Positions 35,767 to 44,372 of a DNA stretch of 64,000 bases are shown in pieces. The stretch spans positions 62,001-126,000 of the forward strand of contig PDPR01000009.1 in the NCBI GenBank assembly GCA_002749285.1. The letters run 5' to 3'. Position numbers and translations under genes: made by a program. The notes below the pieces were generated by a model. That model worked only from the letters and a program-made list of their open reading frames with translations. It was not told where the DNA came from and did not search any database. Position 1 is the first letter of the stretch. Each line of letters starts with the position of its first letter. Source of the DNA: Maribacter sp. GTDB taxonomy: Bacteria > Bacteroidota > Bacteroidia > Flavobacteriales > Flavobacteriaceae.

Positions 35767-35941
35767 TACGGTGTTTTACTGTTCCCTTTCAGGAATATCC
35801 TAATTTATTGAATACCATATAATATAAAGAGTAACAACCCTATTTATAAGTGTCTTTACTTTTGTGGGCGACAAAAATAAAGTGCTAAAAAAGGCCTAAC
35901 AATGACATATGTCATCTGTGTTTAATTCCTTCGGAAATGAA
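35767..35941. other. Upstream region of the outer-membrane protein gene
   Basis: AT-rich, without a gene; presumably holds the promoter of the minus-strand outer-membrane gene. No exact consensus match was identified. Confidence 0.4.
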
Positions 35942-36506
35942 GTTATCTTGACTTTCTTTCTAAAAAAAACAAGGGTTGTGGATATTTGTGTTGCGAAATA
36001 TAAAAAACCAACCCCCCATGTACCAAGTACTGGGCAAAGATATGATAGAGATGGGAATAGTCCCATTACCAAAGACCAAACGGGGTTTTACACTACAAGA
36101 CCATTTTTGGACATTACCGTAGATGGTGTGGGCCGGATGTTTGGAGATCCAATAAACCCAAGCTGGATCTATTCTGTTTGATATAGAAGTACAATCTGAG
36201 GAAGTTGTTTGCACTTTGGGAGATGCTGGATCTGACCTCCAAAAACCCTGGGGCAAATGGGAAGCTAAAGGCATTATTGCAACATTTGTCCAAATAAGTG
36301 TAATGGAAATACTGATACAGACCATTGTTTTGGCGAAAAACCCTATGGGGAACGTTATGCCATAGAGCACACCAATGCCTGGATGGATAGTTTTCGTCCT
36401 TTGTTGAACAGGTTTGACACGACAATAACCCGTTGGAAAGGGTTTGATTTCCCGGTTTTTATTGTAATAGCCCTAAAAAAATTATAAACTTAAAAAGTCA
36501 GGATGA
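35942..36506 (+). mobile_element. Remnant of an IS5-like insertion sequence
   Basis: The right end AAAAAGTCAGGATGA (36492-36506) comes 4 bases after the transposase stop, and its reverse complement resembles the proposed left end TTATCTTGACTTT (from about 35943; 11 of 13 bases match). The total of about 565 bases is well short of an intact element, so an internal part has been lost. The left boundary is less certain than the right. Confidence 0.55.
36018..36487 (+). pseudogene. IS5-family transposase pseudogene
   Basis: Pieces of one DDE transposase lie in order but in different frames. The N-terminal piece (MYQVLGKDMIEMGIVPLP) starts at 36018. A middle piece has GDAGSD and then KGIIA, where one missing A shifts the frame. 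It continues as CPNKCNGNTDTDH and RYAIEHTNAWMDSFRPLL, LNRFDTTITRWKGF, ending at 36487. The NAWMDSF.PLLNRF block is typical of IS5-type transposases. In-frame stops, at least one frameshift and the short length show it is dead. A 90-codon ORF on this stretch (35909-36181) is a chance frame. Confidence 0.75.
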
Positions 36507-36783
36507 CCTCGCAATAAATGCACGGATAGTAAATGACTAACTCAAAATTTATTTTTTGATTGTAAAAGTTCGATGCCGTTTATATTGCGTTTAAACTAAA
36601 TCAACAACCCCGACCCAAGGGTACAAGGCATACTTCCGAAAAAACTTTTATTATCTCGGGGCAAGCCTCGGGGAACCAAACCCTTTTTGGCTATCGCCCA
36701 GCGATTGAAGACATAATTAGCCAGATGTGTAAATTAAGTTTATATTTAGTTGCAACTTAAAACCAAACAACCAACAAGACCAT
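36507..36783. other. Upstream region of the FAD oxidoreductase
   Basis: About 280 bases after the IS remnant with no gene. Two copies of CTCGGGG separated by a few bases lie near 36655-36674. No clear promoter or terminator was identified. Confidence 0.4.
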
Positions 36784-38130
36784 ATGGATCATATCGTTAT
36801 CATAGGCAATGGCATCTCAGGGGTTACGGCAGCCAGGCATATCAGAAAACTTTCCGATAAGCGCATTAGCATCATTTCTGCCGAATCGGAATTTTTTTTT
36901 TCACGAACCGCCCTAATGTACGTGTACATGGGCCATATGAAATTTGAACACACACAGCCTTATGAAGATTGGTTCTGGAAAAAGAACAGGATCGAACTGG
37001 TGAATGCATATGTCAAAAGAATTGACCATAAGGAAAAAACACTATACATAAAAAATGGTTCGGATATTTCTTATGACAAATTGATTATCGCTACAGGATC
37101 CAAACCCAATAAATTTGATTGCCCAGGTCAAGATTTAAAAGGGGTACAGGGTTTATACTCCAAGCAAGATCTGGATGGCGTTGAAAAATACGCCCCGGAT
37201 AACAGAACATGCAAAAGAGCTGTAATCGTTGGTGGCGGGTTGATTGGCATCGAACTTGCCGAAATGCTTCGCTCTAGGGATATTCCTGTTACCTTTCTGG
37301 TCAGGGAAAACAGTTTTTGGAATGGGGTCCTGCCATCCAGGGAATCACAAATGATCAATGAACATATACTCGAACATCACATAGACCTACGATTGGCAAC
37401 CAATCTGACGGAAATACTCCCAGATGAAAACGGAAGGGCCAAGGCTATAAGAACAGATAAAGGGGAGACCATCGAATGTGATTTTGTCGGACTTACAGTC
37501 GGAGTGTCCCCGAATATCGATTTTTTAAAAGATAGCGGAATTGAAATCGGCAGGGGCGTAAAGGTCAATCGATTGCTTGAGACCAATATCGAAGACATCT
37601 ATGCCATTGGGGATTGCGCCGAACAACGGGAAGCCATTGGAAACCGAAGACCTATTGAAGCTGTTTGGTATACAGGTCGAATAATGGGCGAAACCGTTGC
37701 CCAGACAATCTGTGGGAACAAGACCGAATACAAACCAGGGCATTGGTTCAATTCGGCCAAATTTTTGGATGTGGAATACCAAACCTACGGTTGGGTATTC
37801 AGTGAAAGGGTAAGGAAGGATTCTGAAAGACACTTTCATTGGCGGCATCCGAAGGAAAAAATATGTGTCACCGTCGCCTATAATGCCGAAACAAGAAAGT
37901 TCCTAGGCATAAACACCTTTGGAATACGTATGCGGCATGAAATTTTCAATCGATGGCTGACCGAGGAACGGAATGTGGAATATGTGATGGAATATTTGAA
38001 GGATGCCAATTTCGATCCTGAATTTTATTCCAAATACGAGACCGATATCATTACCGAATTCAATAGTGTAATGGGAACCCGTATAGTTCCCAAAAAGAAA
38101 AGTTGGAAACGGATTTTCAAAACCACCTAA
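36784..38130 (+). CDS. FAD/NAD(P)-dependent oxidoreductase (pyridine nucleotide-disulfide type)
   Basis: A 448-residue flavoprotein. The FAD motif IVIIGNGISGVTAARH is at residues 4-19, the NAD(P) motif AVIVGGGLIGIELAEML near 145, and the second FAD motif DIYAIGDCAE near 270. The fold is like NirB N-terminal domains, rubredoxin reductase and NADH oxidases. The C-terminal 130 residues (after YKPGHWFNSAKFLDVEYQ) are a special extension without redox-active cysteines. It lies 6 bases before a membrane Fe-S protein, so it probably feeds electrons from NAD(P)H into that protein. A run of ten T at 36892-36901 codes three Phe. Confidence 0.88.
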   Translation: MDHIVIIGNGISGVTAARHIRKLSDKRISIISAESEFFFSRTALMYVYMGHMKFEHTQPYEDWFWKKNRIELVNAYVKRIDHKEKTLYIKNGSDISYDKLIIATGSKPNKFDCPGQDLKGVQGLYSKQDLDGVEKYAPDNRTCKRAVIVGGGLIGIELAEMLRSRDIPVTFLVRENSFWNGVLPSRESQMINEHILEHHIDLRLATNLTEILPDENGRAKAIRTDKGETIECDFVGLTVGVSPNIDFLKDSGIEIGRGVKVNRLLETNIEDIYAIGDCAEQREAIGNRRPIEAVWYTGRIMGETVAQTICGNKTEYKPGHWFNSAKFLDVEYQTYGWVFSERVRKDSERHFHWRHPKEKICVTVAYNAETRKFLGINTFGIRMRHEIFNRWLTEERNVEYVMEYLKDANFDPEFYSKYETDIITEFNSVMGTRIVPKKKSWKRIFKTT

Positions 38131-38136
38131 CCCCCT

Positions 38137-39717
38137 ATGGGAAACATAAAGAATATTGGTCTGACCATCTTTTTGATCGGCCTGTCAATTTTTTCAGCAT
38201 TACCCATTATGGGCACATATCACCTGTCTTCAACGGACTTTGATGGTTTTGTTGCCCAAAAAGGAATCGAAAGTGGGTTGTTCATCTCCGATATACAGGA
38301 AAACATAGTTGGGCAAAACTTTGGGGGAATGTTTTCGTTTGCACCAAAAGTCACCCATGCCCTTGGGAAGGCCAATATACAACATCGGGAAAACAAGGAA
38401 TACAAAAAGGTCATCTACGCCAAACCACATGATATGGCCGCTGCACTTGGCAAAATAGCCGGTAGTGGTTTCATTGTCGAGAATAAAGGGTTGATGTGGT
38501 TTTTGACTTTTGGACTTGGCATTATAGGTGCATTGATGTTCATTCTTCCGAATGTGGTCCTATTGGGCGATAAAGGGATAAAGAACAACGGTATTTATCA
38601 TGAAAACGCCACAAATAAGGGGTGGATCGCATGGGTGGCCTTCATCTTCCTGGTTTCCTTCTACCTTATCCTCTATTTCCGGCCAGAATATGCGGTAAAT
38701 TGGACCTATCTGGCAGATCCACTAAACCAATGGCTCAGTGGCAACCTTGCCGGGCAATGGTTTGTTTATGGCTTTATGTATTGTGTGGTCATGCTGCTCA
38801 TGGCTGTTCGCATGTATATAAAGTACCGTCATAATATGTACCAGATAATCAGGACAACATCAGTATTGTTCTTCCAGATCGTATTTGCCTTTTTGATTCC
38901 TGAGATCATGGCCGGACTTCAAATGCCCTATTATGATTTCAAGAATGCCTTTCCGTTGGATTATGATTTCTTTTTCCAATGGAATATCAAATCCTTGCTC
39001 AACAGTGGTGGCATCGGCCTGTTCATCCTTGTTTGGGGAATTGTCCTGACCGTCGTCATTGTACCGATAATGGTGTATTTCTTTGGTAAAAGATGGTACT
39101 GTTCCTGGGTCTGTGGCTGTGGTGGCCTGGCCGAAACCTTGGGGGATCCATACAGGCAGCATTCCAGCAAGTCGCTCTTCTCATGGAAAGTCGAACGTTG
39201 GTTGGTCCATAGTGTATTATTATTCGCCCTGATAATGACAGGATTTACACTTTATGGTTTTTTTGCCGGGAAGGGTATGGTCCTGGGCATAAAGGTGCAG
39301 GACATCACGGACACTTATAGCTTTTTGATAGGTGCCGTATTTGCAGGTGTTATCGGTACAGGGTTCTACCCCATATTCGGAAACAGGGTCTGGTGTCGTT
39401 TTGGTTGTCCACTAGCCGCTTATCTAGGTTTTGTGCAGCGTTTTAAATCAAGGTTCAGGATTACGACCAATGGCGGGCAATGTATCTCATGTGGCAACTG
39501 CTCAACCTATTGCGAGCAGGGAATCGATGTAAGGGCCTATGCCCAAAAAGGGGAGAACATCGTCCGTTCCAGCTGTGTAGGCTGTGGTATTTGCTCGGCC
39601 GTTTGCCCACGGGGCGTATTGAAATTGGAGAATGGACCCGAACAAGGCCGAATAAACCAGATACAGGTCTTATTGGGCAATGACCCCGATTTGATGGAAC
39701 TGATCAACAAAAAATAG
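38137..39717 (+). CDS. Polytopic membrane 4Fe-4S protein (NapH/NosR-like)
   Basis: A 526-residue protein with about 8-9 membrane helices in the N-terminal three quarters and two 4Fe-4S clusters at the C-terminus. The cluster ligands are CISCGNCSTYCEQG and CVGCGICSAVCPRG. The inner-membrane motifs WYCSWVCGCGGLAETLGDP and VWCRFGCPLAAYLG are the paired cysteine motifs of NosR and NapH, electron carriers between quinones and periplasmic reductases. No nos or nap structural gene is in the window. The 6-base spacing to the flavoprotein suggests a two-part NAD(P)H-linked electron route across the membrane. The final acceptor is unknown. Confidence 0.87.
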   Translation: MGNIKNIGLTIFLIGLSIFSALPIMGTYHLSSTDFDGFVAQKGIESGLFISDIQENIVGQNFGGMFSFAPKVTHALGKANIQHRENKEYKKVIYAKPHDMAAALGKIAGSGFIVENKGLMWFLTFGLGIIGALMFILPNVVLLGDKGIKNNGIYHENATNKGWIAWVAFIFLVSFYLILYFRPEYAVNWTYLADPLNQWLSGNLAGQWFVYGFMYCVVMLLMAVRMYIKYRHNMYQIIRTTSVLFFQIVFAFLIPEIMAGLQMPYYDFKNAFPLDYDFFFQWNIKSLLNSGGIGLFILVWGIVLTVVIVPIMVYFFGKRWYCSWVCGCGGLAETLGDPYRQHSSKSLFSWKVERWLVHSVLLFALIMTGFTLYGFFAGKGMVLGIKVQDITDTYSFLIGAVFAGVIGTGFYPIFGNRVWCRFGCPLAAYLGFVQRFKSRFRITTNGGQCISCGNCSTYCEQGIDVRAYAQKGENIVRSSCVGCGICSAVCPRGVLKLENGPEQGRINQIQVLLGNDPDLMELINKK

Positions 39718-39877
39718 GCATGTCGCATAGAATCCCTATGTTGTTGTTTTATTCACGGTATTCCTATAACAAGACCAAGTATTCCAAGCCCCCATGAAAG
39801 TAACAGGCCATGACCGGAAAGGTCGATTCACGGACAACTAGGAAAGCAAGAGGTTGAAAATTTCAGAACAGGGCCAC

Positions 39878-39906
39878 TTTAAAAGAAAAAAGTCTTGGTA
39901 TTTTTG
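39878..39906 (+). promoter_or_regulatory. Likely promoter of the three-glycosyltransferase group
   Basis: TTTA (39878-39881), a 17-base spacer and TATTTTTG (39899-39906), an exact TAnnTTTG box. A 7-bp hairpin (CGAATCC with GGATTCG, 39907-39924) follows at the expected transcription start. Confidence 0.55.
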
Positions 39907-39959
39907 CGAATCCAATAGGATTCGAATCAAGAAAAGAACAAACTATCGGATTTAAAAGA

Positions 39960-40649
39960 ATGACCAATATAAAAGTTATAATCCCTGCCTACAACGAAGC
40001 TGGTTCCATTGCCCACGTAATCCATGAAATACCGGCATCTGTCTCTGAGGTCATCGTCGTCAACAATAATTCATCCGATGAAACAGCAAAAATGGCTGAA
40101 AAGGCCGGTGCCACTGTTTTGACCGAGACCAATATGGGCTACGGCAATGCGTGTCTTTGTGGTATGCAATATATTGAACGTCAATCTGTCAAACCGGATA
40201 TCATCGTATTTATTGACGGTGATTATTCTGATTACCCCCAAGAGTTGACCAAGATCGTACAGCCTATCATAGAACAGGATATCGATTTTGTAATCGGGTC
40301 CAGGGCGAAGCGATTAAGGGAACCTGGCAGTATGACCCCCCAACAGGTTTTCGGTAACTGGCTGGCCACCGGCTTAATGAAATTGTTCTTTGGGGCAACA
40401 TTTACCGACCTGGGACCGTTTAGGGCAATAAAGTACGACAAGTTGTTGGCTTTGGGAATGGAGGACAAAACCTATGGATGGACTGTGGAAATGCAGTTAA
40501 AGGCTTTAAAAAGAAAGATGACATATATCGAAGTACCAGTACATTACAAAAAAAGAATAGGGGTGTCCAAGGTATCAGGTACGGTAAAAGGTAGTATATT
40601 TGCTGGCATAAAAATTCTTGGTTGGATTTTCAAATACAACATCAAGTAA
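39960..40649 (+). CDS. Glycosyltransferase family 2, polyprenyl-phosphate glycosyltransferase-like
   Basis: A 229-residue GT2 enzyme of DPM1-like type: VIIPAYNEAGSIAHVI at residues 5-20, IVVNNNSSDET, the metal motif IDGDYSD and the acceptor loop FGATFTDLGPFRAI. It lacks the C-terminal membrane helices of larger relatives, so it is probably peripheral. These enzymes load a sugar onto a polyprenyl phosphate. The next gene begins one base after its stop. Such a lipid-linked donor could feed the GT-C protein at the end of this group (inference). Confidence 0.85.
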   Translation: MTNIKVIIPAYNEAGSIAHVIHEIPASVSEVIVVNNNSSDETAKMAEKAGATVLTETNMGYGNACLCGMQYIERQSVKPDIIVFIDGDYSDYPQELTKIVQPIIEQDIDFVIGSRAKRLREPGSMTPQQVFGNWLATGLMKLFFGATFTDLGPFRAIKYDKLLALGMEDKTYGWTVEMQLKALKRKMTYIEVPVHYKKRIGVSKVSGTVKGSIFAGIKILGWIFKYNIK

Positions 40650-40650
40650 T

Positions 40651-42135
40651 ATGGGTCTCATAATCTCTTATATCATCATTGCCCTTTACAGCATTGCGCT
40701 GCTATTGATATTCTTTTACAGCTTGGCACAACTTAACTTATTGATCAATTACCTAAACTATAAACGCCAAAACCGGACAGCACCCAAATACAATCTTTTA
40801 GACCCAAAGGAAATCCCGTTCGTGACCATTCAACTTCCTGTCTATAATGAGCAGTATGTTATGGAGCGATTGCTGGAGAATATCGCGAGAATAGAATACC
40901 CCAAGAATAAACTGGAAATCCAGGTTCTTGATGATTCCACAGACAGCTCTGTCAATATTACCTCGGAACAGATAAAGGAACTGCAGGAAAGCGGGCTGGA
41001 CATTCAACATATCCGGAGGGAAAACCGTCAAGGCTTTAAGGCAGGGGCACTCAAAGAAGGGTTAGAGATCGCAAAAGGTGACTTTATCGCCATTTTCGAT
41101 GCTGACTTCCTACCCGATCCCGACTGGCTGAAGAAAACCGTTGTTTATTTCAAGGACAAGGAAATCGGAGTGGTACAGACCCGATGGGGACATATAAACC
41201 GGGATTATTCCACACTGACAAGAATACAGGCCTTTGCCTTGGATGCACATTTTACCTTGGAACAGGTAGGTAGGAATGCAAAAGGACATTTTATCAATTT
41301 CAATGGTACCGCAGGTATCTGGCGTAAAGAATGCATCTTGGATGCTGGAAACTGGGAAGGGGACACTTTGACCGAAGACCTCGATTTAAGTTATAGGGCT
41401 CAATTGAAAAATTGGAAATTCAAATATCTGGAAGATGTTGAGACCCCTGCTGAATTACCTGTTGTGATCAGTGCTGCCCGATCCCAACAGTTCCGTTGGA
41501 ACAAAGGTGGTGCCGAGAACTTCAGGAAATCGGTCTGGAAGGTCATCACGGCCAAAAACATCCCCTTCAAGACCAAGTTCCATGGGTTTATGCACCTGTT
41601 GAACAGCTCTATGTTCCTATGCGTATTCTTGGTATCTTTATTAAGTATCCCGGCCATGTACATTAAGGCAATGTACCCAGAATTGGATTGGGCCTTTAAT
41701 GTACTGAGTTTCTTCGTGCTAAGTACGATCATCCTATTCATTTGCTATTGGTTCACCTATAAAAGCATACAGGGAAGCGGTTTTGACAATTTTGTGGATT
41801 ACATTAAATTGTTCTTTACTTTCTTCTCCGTTGCACTAGGGTTTTCATTACATAACTCAATTGCCGTACTGGAAGGTCACATTGGTAAAAGAAGTGAGTT
41901 TGTAAGAACCCCTAAATTCAACTTGGGCAATATCACCGATAGTTGGAAAGGCAATAAGTACCTTACTAAGAAACTGTCCCCGAATATAATCTTGGAATTT
42001 GCCTTAATGGTGTATTTCCTCTTTGGGATGTACAGTGCTGTCCCATTGGATGATTTTGGACTGTTCCCTTTCCATTTTATGTTGTTTGCCGGTTTTGGTT
42101 TTGTGTTTTTCAAATCACTTACATCAAGGGCATAA
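40651..42135 (+). CDS. Processive-type glycosyltransferase family 2 (cellulose synthase-like)
   Basis: A 494-residue membrane GT2 from the ATG at 40651, one base after the preceding stop; the frame is open from 40618 but that start overlaps the upstream gene. One N-terminal helix is followed by the catalytic domain: QVLDDSTD, the FDADFLPDP acidic motif, TEDLDLSYRA and QQFRWNKG (QxxRW), then four C-terminal helices. This matches the set seen in cellulose, mannan and glucan synthases. No cellulose subunit (BcsB, BcsC) or PilZ domain is near, so the polymer or glycolipid made is unknown. Confidence 0.88.
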   Translation: MGLIISYIIIALYSIALLLIFFYSLAQLNLLINYLNYKRQNRTAPKYNLLDPKEIPFVTIQLPVYNEQYVMERLLENIARIEYPKNKLEIQVLDDSTDSSVNITSEQIKELQESGLDIQHIRRENRQGFKAGALKEGLEIAKGDFIAIFDADFLPDPDWLKKTVVYFKDKEIGVVQTRWGHINRDYSTLTRIQAFALDAHFTLEQVGRNAKGHFINFNGTAGIWRKECILDAGNWEGDTLTEDLDLSYRAQLKNWKFKYLEDVETPAELPVVISAARSQQFRWNKGGAENFRKSVWKVITAKNIPFKTKFHGFMHLLNSSMFLCVFLVSLLSIPAMYIKAMYPELDWAFNVLSFFVLSTIILFICYWFTYKSIQGSGFDNFVDYIKLFFTFFSVALGFSLHNSIAVLEGHIGKRSEFVRTPKFNLGNITDSWKGNKYLTKKLSPNIILEFALMVYFLFGMYSAVPLDDFGLFPFHFMLFAGFGFVFFKSLTSRA

Positions 42136-42230
42136 GGTTTTAGACCCAATAGTAGGTTCCAACACCAAGTGGGTGTCAATCTAATATCATCCTTTTTTTT
42201 CGGTTATTTGCAATAACAATCCATAACCAA

Positions 42231-43592
42231 ATGCCTACCTCTCTCTTCACGTATTGGAAAGCCTATAAGATTCCGGCATTGTTGACCCTACTGGGCCTGG
42301 TTCTTTATTATACATTGGCATACCACCTAGAACGTACCGACTTTATAAAGTTGGTTACTTTATTTGGTGTGCTGTTCTTCCCATACTACGGACTTATCCG
42401 AATCAAAAAGTGGGACTTTAGGTTTTTACTGGTTGTAGGGCTGCTTTTCAGACTGGTTTTCCTTATTGCCGAACCCAACCTCTCCCAAGATTTTTACCGT
42501 TTTATTTGGGATGGTGGGTTGGTGTGCAATTTCATTAACCCATACTTGGGCACCCCAGACATATTGATTACAAATCAGGGGTCGGTCATCCCCAATGCCG
42601 AAATACTCCATAAGGGAATGGGCGAATTAAGTGCAAGGCATTTCAGCAGTTACCCTCCATTGAACCAACTTGTTTTTGCCCTAACGACCTGGTTGGGCGG
42701 TAAAAGTATCCTAGGCTCCATAATCGCAATGCGGACCATAATCATCGTTTCCGATATCGGCATATTCCACTTTGGCCGTAAACTACTCAAAAACCTGAAT
42801 CTATCCCCACACCTGATCTTTTGGTATTTCCTAAACCCCCTGATTATTGTGGAACTTACAGGAAACCTTCATTTTGAAGGGGTAATGCTTCTCTTTTTTG
42901 TGGCCTCACTCTATTTGTTATCGATTGGGAAATGGATGTTGGCAGCAGTAGTTTATGCACTTTCCATTGCTATAAAACTAATCCCCTTGATGTTCTTGCC
43001 CTTGTTCCTGAAACATTTCGGGTTTAAGAAAAGCTTCCGGTTCTATATAGTGGCCGTAGTGACCTTGATAGCCATATCGATTCCTTTTATCTCCCCTGGA
43101 TTCATTGCGAACTATTCACAGACAGTTGGACTCTGGTTCTCTAATTTCAAATTCAATTCCAGTCTTTATAACCTTGTCAGGGAAATAGCCGTTCAGTTTG
43201 ATGCCAAGCCCTGGGAATTGATCAAAACATATGGGAAGATCACCCCGTACATCACGATATCCATCATAGTACTTGTCACATTCTTTCGGAAAAACCAGAA
43301 TTTATCGGTATTGATATCCTCAATGCTATACATCCTTACAACCTATTATCTTTTGGCCACCATTGTTCACCCATGGTACATCATCTTCCTGGTCTTGCTC
43401 ACTATCTTTACCGAATATAGGTTCCCGTTGGCTTGGTCCTTGGTCGTTATCCTGAGTTATTATGCATATTCACAAATCGACTTTAAAGAGCATTTGGGAA
43501 TCCTCTCTATTGAATATATTATTGTGTATGGATTTTTAATTTTCGAATTATTCAGACATCATGGCCAAAAACCTCTTTTTCACAAAAACTGA
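42231..43592 (+). CDS. GT-C fold membrane glycosyltransferase
   Basis: A 453-residue polytopic protein with about 11 predicted membrane helices. The first periplasmic loop has the acidic motif SQDFYRFIWDGG (Asp-Glu-Asp-type site) and NPYLGTPDIL, with FSSYPPLNQLVFAL later. This fits polyprenol-phosphate mannose-dependent mannosyltransferases of the DUF2029/GT87 type or related ones. It follows the two GT2 genes by 95 bases on the same strand. A weak hairpin (ACACC/GGGTGT, near 42163-42178) lies in that gap. The acceptor is not predictable. Confidence 0.78.
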   Translation: MPTSLFTYWKAYKIPALLTLLGLVLYYTLAYHLERTDFIKLVTLFGVLFFPYYGLIRIKKWDFRFLLVVGLLFRLVFLIAEPNLSQDFYRFIWDGGLVCNFINPYLGTPDILITNQGSVIPNAEILHKGMGELSARHFSSYPPLNQLVFALTTWLGGKSILGSIIAMRTIIIVSDIGIFHFGRKLLKNLNLSPHLIFWYFLNPLIIVELTGNLHFEGVMLLFFVASLYLLSIGKWMLAAVVYALSIAIKLIPLMFLPLFLKHFGFKKSFRFYIVAVVTLIAISIPFISPGFIANYSQTVGLWFSNFKFNSSLYNLVREIAVQFDAKPWELIKTYGKITPYITISIIVLVTFFRKNQNLSVLISSMLYILTTYYLLATIVHPWYIIFLVLLTIFTEYRFPLAWSLVVILSYYAYSQIDFKEHLGILSIEYIIVYGFLIFELFRHHGQKPLFHKN

Positions 43593-43601
43593 CCCACAAG
43601 C

Positions 43602-43631
43602 CTTGCTGTTTCAAATTAATTTGTACATTTG
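43602..43631 (+). promoter_or_regulatory. Likely promoter of the arginine/proline operon
   Basis: CTTG (43602-43605), an 18-base spacer, then TACATTTG (43624-43631), an exact TAnnTTTG box. Transcription would start near 43637, almost at the leader ORF's ATG (43639), leaving about 175 bases before the first enzyme gene. Confidence 0.55.
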
Positions 43632-43638
43632 GGTTCTT

Positions 43639-43722
43639 ATGAAGAACGAAATACATATTTCCACAACTAATTTGGAGGCCTCTCCAAATCGTTCTTTTGT
43701 ACCCACACGCCACCGCCCGTAA
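43639..43722 (+). CDS. Candidate arginine/proline leader peptide (27 codons)
   Basis: A short frame begins with ATG at 43639, just after the -7 box, and stops with TAA at 43720-43722, 90 bases before the operon's first gene. It contains Arg codons at 18, 24 and 26 (CGT, CGC, CGC) and Pro codons at 16, 22 and 27 (CCA, CCC, CCG); the last ten codons are RSFVPTRHRP. Both amino acids are made by the operon. The frame contains a hairpin (AAGAACGA 43642-43649 with TCGTTCTT 43689-43696, inside it TTTGGA/TCCAAA). A second stem (ACACGCC 43705-43711 with GGTGTGT 43724-43730) overlaps the Arg codons and the stop. That fits ribosome-stalling attenuation. Expression is not proven. Confidence 0.55.
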   Translation: MKNEIHISTTNLEASPNRSFVPTRHRP

Positions 43723-43812
43723 GGGTGTGTAATAGTATGGGAATAGGTGAGTCCATTTCCGCAAGATCTCCAAACAGATTGTTTTTCACTTTAATTAATA
43801 CCATTAGTAACA

Positions 43813-44349
43813 ATGGAAATTGTTATTGCAAACGAATCCCATTTTAAATACGCAGAGGTCATCTGTGACACCATTGCTGAATCGGCCAAGGTCCGGGGAA
43901 CGGGTATCGCCAAAAGAACCCCGGAATACATTCTACAAAAATTGAAAAAGGGCAATGCCGTTATCGCACTGGATGAAGGCAGGTTCGTAGGTTTCTGTTA
44001 TATCGAGATTTGGGGACATGAAAAATATGTGGCCAATTCAGGACTTATCGTCCATCCTGATTATCGAAATATGGGAATGGCAAAAAAGATCAAAAAAGCT
44101 ATTTTTGAACTATCGACCAAAAAATTTCCCACTGCAAAGATATTCGGGATAACCACTGGGTTGGCTGTTATGAAAATAAATTATGGGCTAGGTTACCAGC
44201 CTGTGACATTTTCAGAACTTACGGATGACCCACAGTTCTGGAAAGGGTGCCAAACCTGTAAGAACTTCGATATTCTCATGCGTACGGAACAAAAAATGTG
44301 CCTGTGTACCGGTATGCTCTATGACCCTACAAAAAAACAAGACTCTTAA
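43813..44349 (+). CDS. GNAT acyltransferase of the arginine operon, probable N-acylglutamate synthase
   Basis: A 178-residue GNAT protein with the acetyl-CoA motif A around LIVHPDYRNMGMAKKIKKA (residues 77-95). The last 40 residues carry four cysteines, CQTC and CLC (near 153-172), a possible metal or redox site. In the operon it precedes argG and the pathway needs an enzyme that acylates glutamate; no classical ArgA or ArgJ is present. It is therefore the best candidate for that first step (context inference). Whether acetyl- or succinyl-CoA is used is open; see the Ser90 note at the transcarbamylase. Confidence 0.8.
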   Translation: MEIVIANESHFKYAEVICDTIAESAKVRGTGIAKRTPEYILQKLKKGNAVIALDEGRFVGFCYIEIWGHEKYVANSGLIVHPDYRNMGMAKKIKKAIFELSTKKFPTAKIFGITTGLAVMKINYGLGYQPVTFSELTDDPQFWKGCQTCKNFDILMRTEQKMCLCTGMLYDPTKKQDS

Positions 44350-44372
44350 CAGCAATATAAAAACAACCAATA

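Noticed and set aside
35909..36181. A 90-codon frame across the IS remnant
   Set aside because: It is out of frame with the transposase pieces that explain the DNA.
43682..43803. Intrinsic terminator in the arginine leader
   Set aside because: The T-rich stretch near 43781-43793 is not preceded by a stable stem.
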